In this document: positions 17,720 through 26,524 of the stretch, one piece after another
Position numbering within the stretch: the stretch's first letter is position 1
How the letters are laid out: every line of letters begins with the position of its first letter
From: an uncultured Desulfovibrio sp.
GTDB taxonomy: Bacteria > Desulfobacterota > Desulfovibrionia > Desulfovibrionales > Desulfovibrionaceae
Length of the DNA: 64,000 nt
Direction of reading: 5' to 3'
NCBI GenBank assembly: GCA_944327295.1
Contig: CALVHF010000003.1
Location: 62,001-126,000 of the forward strand
Notes under the pieces: generated by a model
The model's input: the letters and a program-made list of their open reading frames with translations, nothing else
Databases searched by the model: none
What the model was told of the DNA's origin: nothing
Program-made: the position numbers and the translations under genes

Positions 17720-17748
17720 TTGACGAAGTGCCCGGCTTCGCGTAGAAG
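17720..17748 (+). promoter_or_regulatory. Sigma-70-type promoter of the tRNA cluster
   Basis: TTGACG (17720-17725), a 17-bp spacer and TAGAAG (17743-17748) lie 15 bases before the first tRNA gene. Confidence 0.6.
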
Positions 17749-17763
17749 CTTTTCTCGCACTGA

Positions 17764-17838
<75 letters not shown>

Positions 17839-17847
17839 GAACCTCAA

Positions 17848-17922
17848 GGCGGAATAGCCAAGCGGTAAGGCAGAGGTCTGCAAAACCTCTATGCTCCAGT
17901 TCGAATCTGGATTCCGCCTCCA
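17848..17922 (+). tRNA. tRNA-Cys (GCA)
   Basis: 75 bases including an encoded CCA. Acceptor GGCGGAA / TTCCGCC, anticodon loop CTGCAAA with anticodon GCA, T-loop GTTCGAATC. It follows the first Gly tRNA by nine bases. Confidence 0.97.
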
Positions 17923-17951
17923 AATCATCTTTTTCCAGCGCTTGCTCACAA

Positions 17952-18026
<75 letters not shown>

Positions 18027-18044
18027 CATATTCATCTTCTCAGT

Positions 18045-18119
18045 GCGGGAATAATTCAGCGGTAGAATGCTAGCTTCCCAAGCTGGAAGTCGCGGGTTCG
18101 AATCCCGTTTCCCGCTCCA
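18045..18119 (+). tRNA. tRNA-Gly (CCC)
   Basis: 75 bases including CCA. Acceptor GCGGGAA / TTCCCGC, anticodon loop TTCCCAA (anticodon CCC, reading GGG). It is last in the cluster; a terminator follows ten bases later. Confidence 0.96.
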
Positions 18120-18128
18120 GAAATTCAT

Positions 18129-18157
18129 GCCCTCTGTGCACAACAGGGGGCTTTTTT
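18129..18157 (+). terminator. Terminator of the tRNA cluster
   Basis: GCCCTCTGT pairs with ACAGGGGGC (9 bp, one G-T) around GCACA and is followed by T6. Confidence 0.85.
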
Positions 18158-18468
18158 GTTGCCCTTGCAAAACCTGTCCCCAAACCGGACAAGGCTGCCC
18201 CCTGGGGCAGGGCAGGGGAAAAACAGGTGCCTGAAGGCCCGTGCCAGGCCCAGATCCGGGGCCCTGTCACAAAAATTTCGCCGCCGTATCACTTTTTGGC
18301 CTTCCAGAGTCATTTTTTGGTTGATCCAATAGCCATTTATTTCGTATAACGGAGCTACGCTTTCATGTGACGCGCCGGACCTCTGGAACACGCCTTTTGT
18401 CATGATGGAAAGGGAGTGACATGTGTCCTCGGGAAAGGCGTATGTTTATCCGTTGAGGAGGATAAGGA
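18158..18468. other. Leader/promoter region of lactate permease 1
   Basis: About 310 bases without a gene, holding the promoter and candidate operator at 18317-18350 and an untranslated leader of about 110 bases. Confidence 0.55.
18317..18350 (+). promoter_or_regulatory. Promoter with overlapping LldR/PdhR-like operator
   Basis: TTGATC (18321-18326), an 18-bp spacer and TATAAC (18345-18350) form a promoter. Its -35 is embedded in TTGGTTGATCCAA (18317-18329). That palindrome differs little from TTGGTTCAACCAA before the second permease. FadR-type GntR regulators such as PdhR bind ATTGGTnnnACCAAT. Overlap with the -35 would fit repression. Confidence 0.5.
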
Positions 18469-20106
18469 ATGGCTTGGACTCAGGTCTATACCCCGATTGC
18501 CGACAGCGTGGGCCTGTCGGCCCTGTGCGCGGCAATCCCGCTGTTCATCCTGTTTTACATGCTGGCCATCAAACAGGCCAAGGGGCATGTGGCCGCAATT
18601 TCCGGTCTGATAGGCGCTCTGGTGGTTGCCATTGTTCTCTGGGGAATGCCCACAGGACTGGCCGTGAGCTCCATGCTCAATGGCGCCTGCTTTGGTCTGT
18701 TCCCCATTGTCTGGATCATCATCACGGCCGTGTGGATCTACAACATGACCGTGGAATCCGGAGAATTTGAAATCATCAAATACTCCCTTGCCAGTGTGAC
18801 CAATGACCGTCGCCTTCAGGCCCTGTTCATTGCCTTTGCCTTCTCCTGCTTCATCGAAGGTACTGCCGGTTTCGGTACGCCTGCAGCCATTGCCGCTGCC
18901 ATGCTCATGGGCCTGGGATTCAAGCCCCTGTGGGCCGGCGGCATTGCCCTGATCGCCAACACCGCTCCTGTGGCCTTCGGCGCCATCGGCGTGCCGATCA
19001 TCGTGGGTGCCCAGGTCTCCGGTCTGGACATGATGCAGATCAGCGCCATTGCCGGCCGTCAGCTCTCCCTGCTGGCCCTCATCGTGCCCCTGTGGGTCTG
19101 CGTTGTCATGTGCGGCTTCAAGCGCTCCATGGAAGTGCTGCCCGCCATCCTGGTTTCCGGCGTTTCCTTTGCTGCCGTGCAGTTCCTGCTCTCCAACTTC
19201 CATGGCCCGACCCTCGCTGACGTGGGTTCCGCCATTGCCAGCATCGCTTCCCTCATGGCTCTGCTCAGAGTCTGGAAGCCCAAGAACGTCTTCGTCTTCG
19301 AGGGCGAAAAGGTGGCCGAGGTCGAGGCCAGCAAGTACACCGGCGGCCAGATCATCAAGGCCTGGGCTGCCTATCTCATCCTGGCCGTCTTCGTGTTCCT
19401 GTGGGGCCTTGGCTCCGTGAAGGCCCTGCTCAACGGCATCCCCGGCGCCAACTTCACCTTCTCCTGGCCCGGTCTGGACGGTGAAGTCCTGAAGACTGCC
19501 CCCATCGCCAAGGATGGCACCGTCTACGCTGCCAAGTTTGCCTTCAACTGGCTCTCCGCCGGCGGCACCGCCATCTTCCTGGCCGGCCTCGTGTCCGTGC
19601 CCTTCATGAGCAACTACTCCTTCGGCAAGGCCATCAGCTGCTTTGTGCGTACCCTGACCCAGCTCAAGTTCCCCATTCTCACCGTGTCCACCATTCTCGG
19701 CCTGGCCTATGTGATGAACTACTCCGGCATGAGCTCCACCCTGGGTATCGCCTTTACCCATACCGGCTCCTTCTTCCCCTTCTTTGCTCCCATCCTGGGC
19801 TGGCTCGGCGTGTTCCTGACCGGTTCCGACACCTCCTCCAACGCCCTCTTCTGCGGCATGCAGAAGGATACGGCCGTGGCAGTGGGCATGTCTCCGGAAC
19901 TGGCCGTTGCCTCCAACGCCTCCGGTGGCGTGACCGCAAAGATGGTGTCCCCGCAGTCCCTGGCCGTGGCCACCGCTGCTACCAATTCCGCCGGCATGGA
20001 AGGTCAGCTCTTCCGCTTCTGTGTGTTCCACAGCATCGGCATGACCCTCTTCCTGAGCGTTCTCTCCTACCTGCAGGCTGGTCCTCTGAAGTGGATGCTG
20101 CCGTAG
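18469..20106 (+). CDS. lctP: L-lactate permease (LctP/LldP family), copy 1
   Basis: 545 residues, full family length. It imports lactate (or glycolate) with protons across the inner membrane. The start ATG follows GAGGATAAGGA. About a dozen hydrophobic helices are visible, with the family signatures GTAGFGTPAAIAAAMLMGLGF, NTAPVAFGAIGVPI, NYSGMSSTLG and FLTGSDTSSNALF. It is the first of two tandem permeases (second at 20743-22389), each separately transcribed with its own terminator. Together with glcDF at 58 kb it provides lactate uptake and oxidation, the main electron source for many Desulfovibrio. Confidence 0.94.
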   Translation: MAWTQVYTPIADSVGLSALCAAIPLFILFYMLAIKQAKGHVAAISGLIGALVVAIVLWGMPTGLAVSSMLNGACFGLFPIVWIIITAVWIYNMTVESGEFEIIKYSLASVTNDRRLQALFIAFAFSCFIEGTAGFGTPAAIAAAMLMGLGFKPLWAGGIALIANTAPVAFGAIGVPIIVGAQVSGLDMMQISAIAGRQLSLLALIVPLWVCVVMCGFKRSMEVLPAILVSGVSFAAVQFLLSNFHGPTLADVGSAIASIASLMALLRVWKPKNVFVFEGEKVAEVEASKYTGGQIIKAWAAYLILAVFVFLWGLGSVKALLNGIPGANFTFSWPGLDGEVLKTAPIAKDGTVYAAKFAFNWLSAGGTAIFLAGLVSVPFMSNYSFGKAISCFVRTLTQLKFPILTVSTILGLAYVMNYSGMSSTLGIAFTHTGSFFPFFAPILGWLGVFLTGSDTSSNALFCGMQKDTAVAVGMSPELAVASNASGGVTAKMVSPQSLAVATAATNSAGMEGQLFRFCVFHSIGMTLFLSVLSYLQAGPLKWMLP

Positions 20107-20133
20107 TCGCAGGCTAAAGAATCAATCGAAAAA

Positions 20134-20175
20134 GGGGTTTCTGTCCTTGACCCGGGGCAGAAGCCCCTCTTTTTG
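20134..20175 (+). terminator. Terminator of lactate permease 1
   Basis: GGGGTTTCTG pairs with CAGAAGCCCC (10 bp with one G-T) and is followed by CTCTTTTT. Confidence 0.8.
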
Positions 20176-20468
20176 ATCCCCAGACCGTTTCCGGCCAGAC
20201 AACAGGCCGTACAGCTCCCGTGCTGGACATGCATCCGGCAGACAGTCCTGGCTTCTGTGTGATTTCACGTTGTTTTTTTCACAAACACAGCGAAGAGGCT
20301 GGAAAAAGCAAGAACTTGCCTGCTGGAACCATATGTCTCTCGTAATATACAAATGCAATGACAAGAGTGATCTGCAAAGTGCTTTCTTTATCCTCTGCAC
20401 AATTTTTACTGTATTTTTTATATAAAGACAAAAATATACTGTATATCGTTTCAAAATAAATTGACTTT

Positions 20469-20487
20469 AAATTGGTTCAACCAATTT
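20469..20487. promoter_or_regulatory. Perfect 19-bp operator palindrome (LldR/PdhR-like)
   Basis: AAATTGGTTCAACCAATTT is a perfect palindrome around a central C and matches the FadR-type GntR consensus ATTGGTnnnACCAAT exactly. It lies just 3' of a TTGACT -35-like hexamer (20461-20466). A related site overlaps the promoter of permease 1. No GntR gene is in the window. Confidence 0.6.
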
Positions 20488-20510
20488 TAGCTTGGATCTG
20501 AGAGACTGTT

Positions 20511-20520
20511 TGGTTAACCA
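20511..20520. promoter_or_regulatory. Second TGGT/ACCA palindrome upstream of permease 2
   Basis: TGGTTAACCA is perfect. Its centre lies about 37 bases from that of the first palindrome, but its half-site spacing (2 instead of 3) differs. It may be an auxiliary site. Confidence 0.35.
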
Positions 20521-20742
20521 GTCAATGTGAGAACGGATGCTTCATATTCAAATTTAAGACATTTTTCGTAAAATCTTTGACAGTCTGCATGGTCTGTGTT
20601 AAGTGTCGGAGGTTCGATCCTTTCTTGATGTGCCAAAGCGGACGAACGCCATGCGTTTTCTCATAAACGCTGCCATTCGCCCGCTCAGAGAAGGTCCGAG
20701 CATCTGTCTGTAGGTTTGTCTACCTTTATACTGGAGAGAAGT

Positions 20743-22389
20743 ATGGAAGTTTGGCATCAACTATACGCCCCGGTGGGTGGCTCCATTGTCTCAGCCCTCA
20801 TCGCAAGCATTCCGCTCATTGCCCTGTTCTACATGCTGGCCGTCCGCAAGGCCAAAGGCCATCATGCAGCCCTTGTTGCCGTTGTGTGCGCCTTCCTGTG
20901 CGCCGTTCTCGTCTGGGGCATGCCCGTCAGCATAGCTGCAAGCTCCTTTGTCTACGGTGCAGCCTTCGGCCTGTTCCCCATCATCTGGATCGTCATCACA
21001 GCCGTGTGGGTGTACAACATGACTGTGGACTCCGGCGACTTTGAACACATCAAGACTTCCATTGCCCGCCTGACCGATGACCGTCGTCTGCAGGCCATCT
21101 TCATCGCCTTTGCCTTCGGTTCCTTCCTCGAAGGTACCGCCGGCTTTGGTACGCCTGTGGCCATCACCGCAGCCATGCTGACCGGCCTCGGCTTCCAGCC
21201 CATCTACGCCGCCGGCATGTGCCTCATCGCCAATACCGCTCCCGTGGCCTTCGGCGCCATCGGTGTGCCGGTTATCGTTGCCGGTCAGGTGTCCGGCATC
21301 TCCGACCTGCACATTTCCGCCTATGTGGGCCATCAGCTGCCTCTGCTTTCCGTCTTTGTGCCCATGTGGCTGTGCTGCGCCATGTGCGGCTTCAAGCGCG
21401 CTCTTGAGGTGCTGCCCGCCATCCTGGTTGCCGGTGTGTGCTTTGCCGGTTCCCAGTTCTTCTTCTCCACCTACCACGGCCCGACCCTGCCCGATATCAT
21501 GTCCGCCCTGTGTGCCATTATCGGTCTGATGATCCTGCTGCGCGTGTGGAAGCCCGGCCAGATCTGGCGCTTTGAGGGCGAAGCCGAAGCCAAGGAAGCT
21601 TCCGGCCCCATGCCTTCTGCCGGCGAAGTGCTCCGTGCCTGGAGCCCCTTCATCATCCTGGCCATCATGGTCTTCCTCTGGGGCCTGCCCCAGTTCAAGA
21701 ACCTGCTGAACAGCGTCCCCGGTGCCGTGATTACCTTTGCCTGGCCCGGTGTTGACGGTCTGGTCATGCGTACCGCTCCCATCGTGCCCGAGCCTTCCGT
21801 GTACGCTGCTAAGTTCACCTTCAACTGGCTCTCTGCCGGTGGTACCGCCATTCTCATCGGCGGCTTCCTGGCCGTGCCCTTCATGCCCAAGTACAGCTTC
21901 GGCCGCGCCATTGGCTGCCTTATCAAGACAACCTATGTGCTGCGCTTCCCCATCCTGACCATTTCCCTCATTCTGGGTCTGGCCTACCTCATGAACTACT
22001 CCGGCATGAGCTCCACCCTGGGTATTGCCTTCACCCTGACCGGTGCTGCCTACCCCTTCTTTGCTCCTCTGCTTGGCTGGCTCGGCGTGTTCCTGACCGG
22101 TTCCGACACGTCCTCCAACGCCCTGTTCTGCGGCATGCAGCGCTCCACTGCTGAAGTGGTCGGCATGGATCCCACCCTGGCCGTTGCCTCCAACTCCTCC
22201 GGTGGTGTTACCGGTAAGATGATTTCGCCTCAGTCCATCTCTGTTGCTACCGCTGCAACAGGCATGGTTGGACAGGAAGGCAACCTCTTCCGCTTCGCCC
22301 TGCCGCACAGCCTTGCCATGACGCTCATCGTCTGCGTCCTGACCTGGCTGCAGTCCGGCCCGCTGAAGTGGATGCTGCCCACCTTCTAA
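20743..22389 (+). CDS. lctP: L-lactate permease (LctP/LldP family), copy 2
   Basis: 548 residues from the ATG at 20743, which has GGAGAG at good spacing; a TTG at 20716 is less likely. It is a close paralogue of the gene at 18469-20106 over its whole length, with the same motifs (GTAGFGTPVAITAAMLTGLGF, NTAPVAFGAIGVPV, NYSGMSSTLG, FLTGSDTSSNALF). It carries its own AT-rich upstream region with palindromic operators, so the copies may differ in induction or affinity. A strong terminator follows. Confidence 0.94.
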   Translation: MEVWHQLYAPVGGSIVSALIASIPLIALFYMLAVRKAKGHHAALVAVVCAFLCAVLVWGMPVSIAASSFVYGAAFGLFPIIWIVITAVWVYNMTVDSGDFEHIKTSIARLTDDRRLQAIFIAFAFGSFLEGTAGFGTPVAITAAMLTGLGFQPIYAAGMCLIANTAPVAFGAIGVPVIVAGQVSGISDLHISAYVGHQLPLLSVFVPMWLCCAMCGFKRALEVLPAILVAGVCFAGSQFFFSTYHGPTLPDIMSALCAIIGLMILLRVWKPGQIWRFEGEAEAKEASGPMPSAGEVLRAWSPFIILAIMVFLWGLPQFKNLLNSVPGAVITFAWPGVDGLVMRTAPIVPEPSVYAAKFTFNWLSAGGTAILIGGFLAVPFMPKYSFGRAIGCLIKTTYVLRFPILTISLILGLAYLMNYSGMSSTLGIAFTLTGAAYPFFAPLLGWLGVFLTGSDTSSNALFCGMQRSTAEVVGMDPTLAVASNSSGGVTGKMISPQSISVATAATGMVGQEGNLFRFALPHSLAMTLIVCVLTWLQSGPLKWMLPTF

Positions 22390-22416
22390 TAAGAAAGCGT
22401 TTTAAGGCCTGAATTC

Positions 22417-22466
22417 GACCGCCTGCCGTGCTCCTGTTCTGGAGCTGGCAGGCGGTCTTTCTTTTT
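22417..22466 (+). terminator. Terminator of lactate permease 2
   Basis: GACCGCCTGCC pairs with GGCAGGCGGTC (11 bp), with a further inner stem CTCC/GGAG, and is followed by TTTCTTTTT. Confidence 0.85.
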
Positions 22467-22584
22467 GGGACCGGCCTCTTGTCAAACATGGGGCAAAAGG
22501 GCACAACCTGTCCTCATTAGGAGTGCCCTGTCGTCTCGTCTTTATGACTTTAAGAGAACAAGCACCATTTTTGTGGAGGTACCC

Positions 22585-23568
22585 ATGCCCGTCCGCCCCA
22601 TCCGTCATCAGCAGCCCTCAAGGTACAAGGCTCTTCTCATGCTCTTTCTTGTCTATATCGCCTGGGGAAGCACCTATCTTGGCAACAAGCTGAGTCTGGA
22701 AGTGGCAGGCCCCTTCCTTGTGTCTGGAGCCCGCAACATCCTGGGAGGCCTTGTGCTGGCCCTGGTACTCCTCGTCTGGAACAGGCGGCTGAATTGCCCG
22801 GGCTGGAAGGATGTGGTCCAGCACTGTGCCATGGCCCTTCTTGTGGTGCTCATGACCGGCAGCTTCATTGTCTGGGGACAGACACAGGTGACCTCAGCCG
22901 TGGCGGCCATCGTCTCAAGTCTTGTGCCGGTCTTCATGATTCTGGGCGGCTGGCTCTGTGCCGGCGAGGAACGCCCCACTGCCGCCCAGTGGGCGGGCAT
23001 GGCCCTTGGAGGGACAGGTGTCGTCCTCCTTGCCTGGACCCAGCATGCGGCCGGCACAAGCACGCTTGCCGGCATAGCCATCGTGGTCATTGCGGATGTG
23101 AGCTGGGTGGCAGGCTCGCTCTACATGAAGCGGCATCCCTTAAGCAGCAGGCTCACCATGATGGAGAGTACAAGCCTGCTTCTGCTCTGCGGCGGCATGG
23201 AGGCACTCACCCTGGGGATACTTTTGGGCGAGCACAACGCCCTGCACTGGGCGAACCTGCGCCCGGCCGTGGTTGCGGGCTTTTCCTGGATGGTCCTGGG
23301 CGGTTCTGTGCTGGCCTATGGCTGCTATCTGTGGCTCCTGCAGAACGTGGCCACGCCGGTGGCCATCTCCTATGAATACGTGACACCCGTCATTGCCCTC
23401 TTTCTCGGCGCCTTTGTGGGCGGCGAGGTTGTCACTTCCTCCATGCTTTGTGCAAGTGTCCTCATCATTGTTTCCGTGCTCCTGGTCATACGTCACAGGC
23501 ACGGGCTCAGGGTCTATGTCCGCCACTATCTTCTGCACAAGGCCCCTTCCCGCCAGAGCCGCAGCTGA
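22585..23568 (+). CDS. EamA/DMT-family exporter
   Basis: 327 residues from the ATG at 22585 (GGAGG upstream). About ten transmembrane helices in two EamA repeats. It is clearly paralogous to the truncated gene at the window start (shared FLVYI.WGS.YLGNKLSLE.AGPFLV and the RHRH..RVY.RHY tail). In this family the role is usually proton-coupled export of metabolites. It follows lactate permease 2 by about 200 bases but behind a terminator, so it is probably transcribed separately. Substrate unknown. Confidence 0.88.
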   Translation: MPVRPIRHQQPSRYKALLMLFLVYIAWGSTYLGNKLSLEVAGPFLVSGARNILGGLVLALVLLVWNRRLNCPGWKDVVQHCAMALLVVLMTGSFIVWGQTQVTSAVAAIVSSLVPVFMILGGWLCAGEERPTAAQWAGMALGGTGVVLLAWTQHAAGTSTLAGIAIVVIADVSWVAGSLYMKRHPLSSRLTMMESTSLLLLCGGMEALTLGILLGEHNALHWANLRPAVVAGFSWMVLGGSVLAYGCYLWLLQNVATPVAISYEYVTPVIALFLGAFVGGEVVTSSMLCASVLIIVSVLLVIRHRHGLRVYVRHYLLHKAPSRQSRS

Positions 23569-23731
23569 GGTGTGAGCATGTCCCGAAGGGTCAGTTCAGC
23601 CTGCTCCCTGTCTTCAGTCCCTGCTCAACGCCAGGCAAGAGCCCCTGTCCACTGTTGCTGTGCCAGGGGCCCATTCCTGGGGCACCACATGGGGGAAGCG
23701 CTGCTTGTGCAGGCTGCGTGGTTCATGAGGC

Positions 23732-23765
23732 AAAAAAAAAGCCCCACACGAGAGGGGGCTCTTTG
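23732..23765 (-). terminator. Terminator of the pstSCA operon
   Basis: On the minus strand AGCCCCC pairs with GGGGCT around a short loop and is followed by T9. It may also act for the convergent EamA gene. It lies 45 bases after the pstA stop. Confidence 0.75.
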
Positions 23766-23809
23766 TCATGGCACAGGAGAGAGTGGAAGAGACAGCTTGC
23801 TGCTGTTTC

Positions 23810-24706
23810 CTAGTGCTTTCTTTGCAGCTTGTCGCGTACAACCAGGGCCACGGTGTTCATGCCGAGCACGAGAATGATGAGCACGATGGCTGTGCCGTAC
23901 TGCAGGGGTCTTGTCTTGTCGATTTCCGTGCCAGCGGTACACAGAACGTAGATGTGGTAGGGCAGGCACATGACGGAGTCGAAAATGCTTGTGGGGGTCC
24001 TCGGCGTGAAGAACACGGCTGCCGTGAACATGATGGCTGCGGTTTCACCGGCTGCACGGGCCACGCCAAGAATGGCGCCTGTCAGCATGCCGGGAATGGC
24101 GCTGGGCAGCACGACTCTGGCAATGGTTTGGGACTTGGTTCCGCCCAGGGCCAGGGAGGCTTCCCTGTAGGTGTCCGGCACGGTGCGCAGGGCTTCTTCG
24201 GAGGTACTGATGATGACCGGCAGGGTCAGCACGGCCAGGGTGAGGATACCGGAGAGAATGCTCACGCCGAAGCCCAGGAAGGTCACGAAGAAGGAGAGGC
24301 CGAACAGGCCGAAGACAACGGAGGGCACACCGGCCAGGTTGTTGACGCCCAGGCGGATGATGCTGGCAAAGCGGGTCTTGCCTGCATATTCATTGAGGTA
24401 GACGGCGGAGGCCACGCCCAGAGGGAAGGCAATGAGCAGGGATCCCAGGGACAGGATGGCCGTGCCGATGATGCAGGGGAAGATGCCGCCTTCGGTCATC
24501 ATGTTGCGCGGGGGCTCGGTGAGGAACTCCCAGGTGACCACAGGCAGACCGTTCCAGCACAGGTAGAAGCAGATTCCGGCCAGGACGGCCACATTAAGGC
24601 AGGCGACGACTCGCAGAAAGAGGAACATGGCCTTTTCTGCAGCCTTGCGACTGGCTGCAGAAGGCAGTTGCATGCGAGCGGCGCTGGCAGAAGCGGTAGA
24701 ATCCAT
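23810..24706 (-). CDS. pstA: Phosphate ABC transporter permease PstA
   Basis: 298 residues; inner-membrane subunit of the high-affinity phosphate importer PstSCAB. The ATG at 24706 follows AAGGAG. Six hydrophobic helices are visible; the permease coupling region reads REASLALGGTKSQTIARVVLPSAIPGMLTG, and NMMTEGGIFPCIIGT is typical of PstA. It starts 12 bases after pstC and is last in pstS-pstC-pstA. The ATPase gene pstB is not here but in the divergent cluster at 30087. Confidence 0.94.
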   Translation of the reverse strand: MDSTASASAARMQLPSAASRKAAEKAMFLFLRVVACLNVAVLAGICFYLCWNGLPVVTWEFLTEPPRNMMTEGGIFPCIIGTAILSLGSLLIAFPLGVASAVYLNEYAGKTRFASIIRLGVNNLAGVPSVVFGLFGLSFFVTFLGFGVSILSGILTLAVLTLPVIISTSEEALRTVPDTYREASLALGGTKSQTIARVVLPSAIPGMLTGAILGVARAAGETAAIMFTAAVFFTPRTPTSIFDSVMCLPYHIYVLCTAGTEIDKTRPLQYGTAIVLIILVLGMNTVALVVRDKLQRKH

Positions 24707-24718
24707 AAAGTGTGCTCC

Positions 24719-25609
24719 TTAAAGGCTGGATGTGCCCACCTGGCGGTGTTTCTCGGCGATGCGGCTGGCAATGATGTTGAAGCACAGCGTGAGCAGGAAA
24801 AGCAGGATGCCGATGGCGAACAGGGCGTGATAGTGGTCGGAACGGAAGGGCGCTTCGGCCATTTCGGCGGCGATGGAGGCAGGCATGGGGCGGATGGGTG
24901 CGAACAGGGAGTCCGGCAGGATGCCGGCACCACCGGCACACATCAGCACGACCATGGTTTCGCCGATGGCACGGGACATGCCGAGCATGATGGCTGTACC
25001 GATACCGGAAAGGGCGGCAGGCAGAACGACGCGGCGGATGGTCTGCCATCGGGTGGCACCAAGGGCCAGGGAGCCTTCACGCAGGGAACCGGGCACGGCA
25101 TGCAGGGCGTCCTCGGAAATGGAGCAGATGGTCGGCACGCTCATGAAGGTGAGCACAATGGCGGCATTGAGCAGGTTCAGGCCCGTATCGGCGTTGAAGA
25201 CTTCCTGCAGGAAGGGGGCAAGGAGCACCATGCCAAGGAAGCCCAGAACAACGGAGGGCAGGGCTGCCAGAAGCTCGATGAAGGGCTTGATGATGCGGCG
25301 CGTGTTGGAGTGGGCGATTTCATTGAGGTAGATGGCCGTGAAGACGCCCAGAGGAATGGCAAAGGCCGAGGAGAGCACCGTGACTGCGATGGAGCCGATA
25401 AACAGGGGGAAAATACCAAAGACTCCTGGCTCTTCAGTCGGATACCACAGCTGCCCGAAGAAGAAATCCGTGAAGGAATAATGCGAGAACAGGGGCAGGC
25501 CTTCGAGGAAGAGGAAGAGAACGATGCCCAGCAGGGCGAGAAGAGAGAGTGTGGCTGTAATGGCCAGTGACTTTTGTATTACTGCTTCCTTAAAACGATA
25601 GTTGCGCAT
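24719..25609 (-). CDS. pstC: Phosphate ABC transporter permease PstC
   Basis: 296 residues. The ATG at 25609 follows GGAG. It begins with a single helix (LAITATLSLLALLGIVLFLFLEG) and has the PstC motif FFFGQLWYPTEEPGVFGIFPLFIGS. The coupling loop reads REGSLALGATRWQTIRRVVLPAALSGIGT. It heterodimerises with PstA to form the phosphate channel. It follows pstS with a strong intercistronic hairpin between them. Confidence 0.94.
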   Translation of the reverse strand: MRNYRFKEAVIQKSLAITATLSLLALLGIVLFLFLEGLPLFSHYSFTDFFFGQLWYPTEEPGVFGIFPLFIGSIAVTVLSSAFAIPLGVFTAIYLNEIAHSNTRRIIKPFIELLAALPSVVLGFLGMVLLAPFLQEVFNADTGLNLLNAAIVLTFMSVPTICSISEDALHAVPGSLREGSLALGATRWQTIRRVVLPAALSGIGTAIMLGMSRAIGETMVVLMCAGGAGILPDSLFAPIRPMPASIAAEMAEAPFRSDHYHALFAIGILLFLLTLCFNIIASRIAEKHRQVGTSSL

Positions 25610-25632
25610 GAAGAGTCTCCGGCTTGGACAAA

Positions 25633-25676
25633 GAAGCCTGATCGCAAGGAACAGGAGCGAACTGCGATCAGGCTTC
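25633..25676 (-). promoter_or_regulatory. Intercistronic hairpin between pstS and pstC
   Basis: GAAGCCTGATCGCA and TGCGATCAGGCTTC form a perfect 14-bp stem with a 16-base loop. On the minus strand it is followed only by TTTG, so it probably acts as a partial terminator or 3' mRNA stabiliser, raising PstS over PstCA. Such differential expression is common for binding-protein genes. Confidence 0.6.
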
Positions 25677-25702
25677 CGGGAAAGTGTTTTTAAAGAAGCA
25701 GG

Positions 25703-26524
25703 TTACTTTGTGGGCATGGGAATGTAGCCGATTTCGGCAACATTCTTCTGGCCCTTGGAGGGATCCAGGAGGTAGTCCACCAGCTTCTTCACATCGCCCT
25801 GGGGCTGGCCGTTGGTGTAGATGTACAGTTCGCGGGAGATGGGCCACACCTTGGAGATGGCGTTGGCAGCGGTGGGTTCCTTGCCGTCAACGGTCAGGCC
25901 ATGGACGCTCTTGTTCAGGTAGCCGAGTCCCACGTAGCCGATGGCGTTGGGATTCTTGGCGATGGCCTGGATGACAGCGCCGTTGGAGGCCTGCATCAGG
26001 GCACCGGGCATAACGCGGGTCTTCTTCATGACCAGTTCGTTCCAGCATTCGAAGGTGCCGGAGGAGGTGTCACGGCTGATGACGACGATCTTGGAGTCCT
26101 TGCCGCCGAGTTCCTTCCAGTTCTTGATCTTGCCGGCGTACACGTCACGCAGCTGGGCGGAGGTCAGGCTCTTGATCTTGTTGTCGGGATGCACAACGGG
26201 AACAATGGCATCGTAGGCAATAGCGGTAGCCACGGGCGTCACACCCTTGGCAGCGGCAGCCTTGCTTTCCTTGTCCTGGATGGCACGGGAGCTCATGGCA
26301 ATAGCACACTGGCCTTCGATCAGGGCCTTGATGCCGTTACCGGAACCGCCGCCGGAGATGGACAGATGGATGTCGGGGTGGGCGGCCATGAAGGCCTCGC
26401 CGGCTTTCTGCATTACGGGAAGAACGGTGGTGGAACCATTGATGACGATCTGGCTGCTGGCCATGGCGGGAGCGGCCACAGCCATGCTCAGCACGGCGCA
26501 AGCGCAAATTTTGCCAAGAGACAT
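25703..26524 (-). CDS. pstS: Phosphate-binding periplasmic protein PstS
   Basis: 273 residues from the ATG at 26524 (AGGAG upstream). The signal peptide is MSLGKICACAVLSMAVAAPAM with cleavage near AMA-SSQ. The phosphate-binding signatures are INGSTTVLPVMQKAGEAF, SGGGSGNGIKALIEGQCAIAMSSR and SRDTSSGTFECWNELV. It captures phosphate for PstCA and is the first gene of the minus-strand pst operon. The upstream 960 bases are shared with phoB; I could not identify a clear Pho box in the pstS orientation. Confidence 0.93.
   Translation of the reverse strand: MSLGKICACAVLSMAVAAPAMASSQIVINGSTTVLPVMQKAGEAFMAAHPDIHLSISGGGSGNGIKALIEGQCAIAMSSRAIQDKESKAAAAKGVTPVATAIAYDAIVPVVHPDNKIKSLTSAQLRDVYAGKIKNWKELGGKDSKIVVISRDTSSGTFECWNELVMKKTRVMPGALMQASNGAVIQAIAKNPNAIGYVGLGYLNKSVHGLTVDGKEPTAANAISKVWPISRELYIYTNGQPQGDVKKLVDYLLDPSKGQKNVAEIGYIPMPTK

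Larger units (their letters stand above)
20107..20742. other. AT-rich regulatory region of lactate permease 2
   Basis: About 635 bases, distinctly AT-rich compared with the genes. It holds the permease-1 terminator, two operator-like palindromes (20469-20487, 20511-20520) and a long leader with a small hairpin GCGTTT/AAACGC at 20653-20670. Open frames in it look non-coding. Confidence 0.55.

Noticed and set aside
20122-20454. 110-residue minus-strand frame in the AT-rich spacer
   Set aside because: Overlaps the permease-1 terminator, has no ribosome site and no recognisable fold.
20611-20620. GGTTCGATCC, resembling a tRNA T-loop
   Set aside because: No acceptor or anticodon arms can be drawn around it; too little for a tRNA remnant or attachment site.
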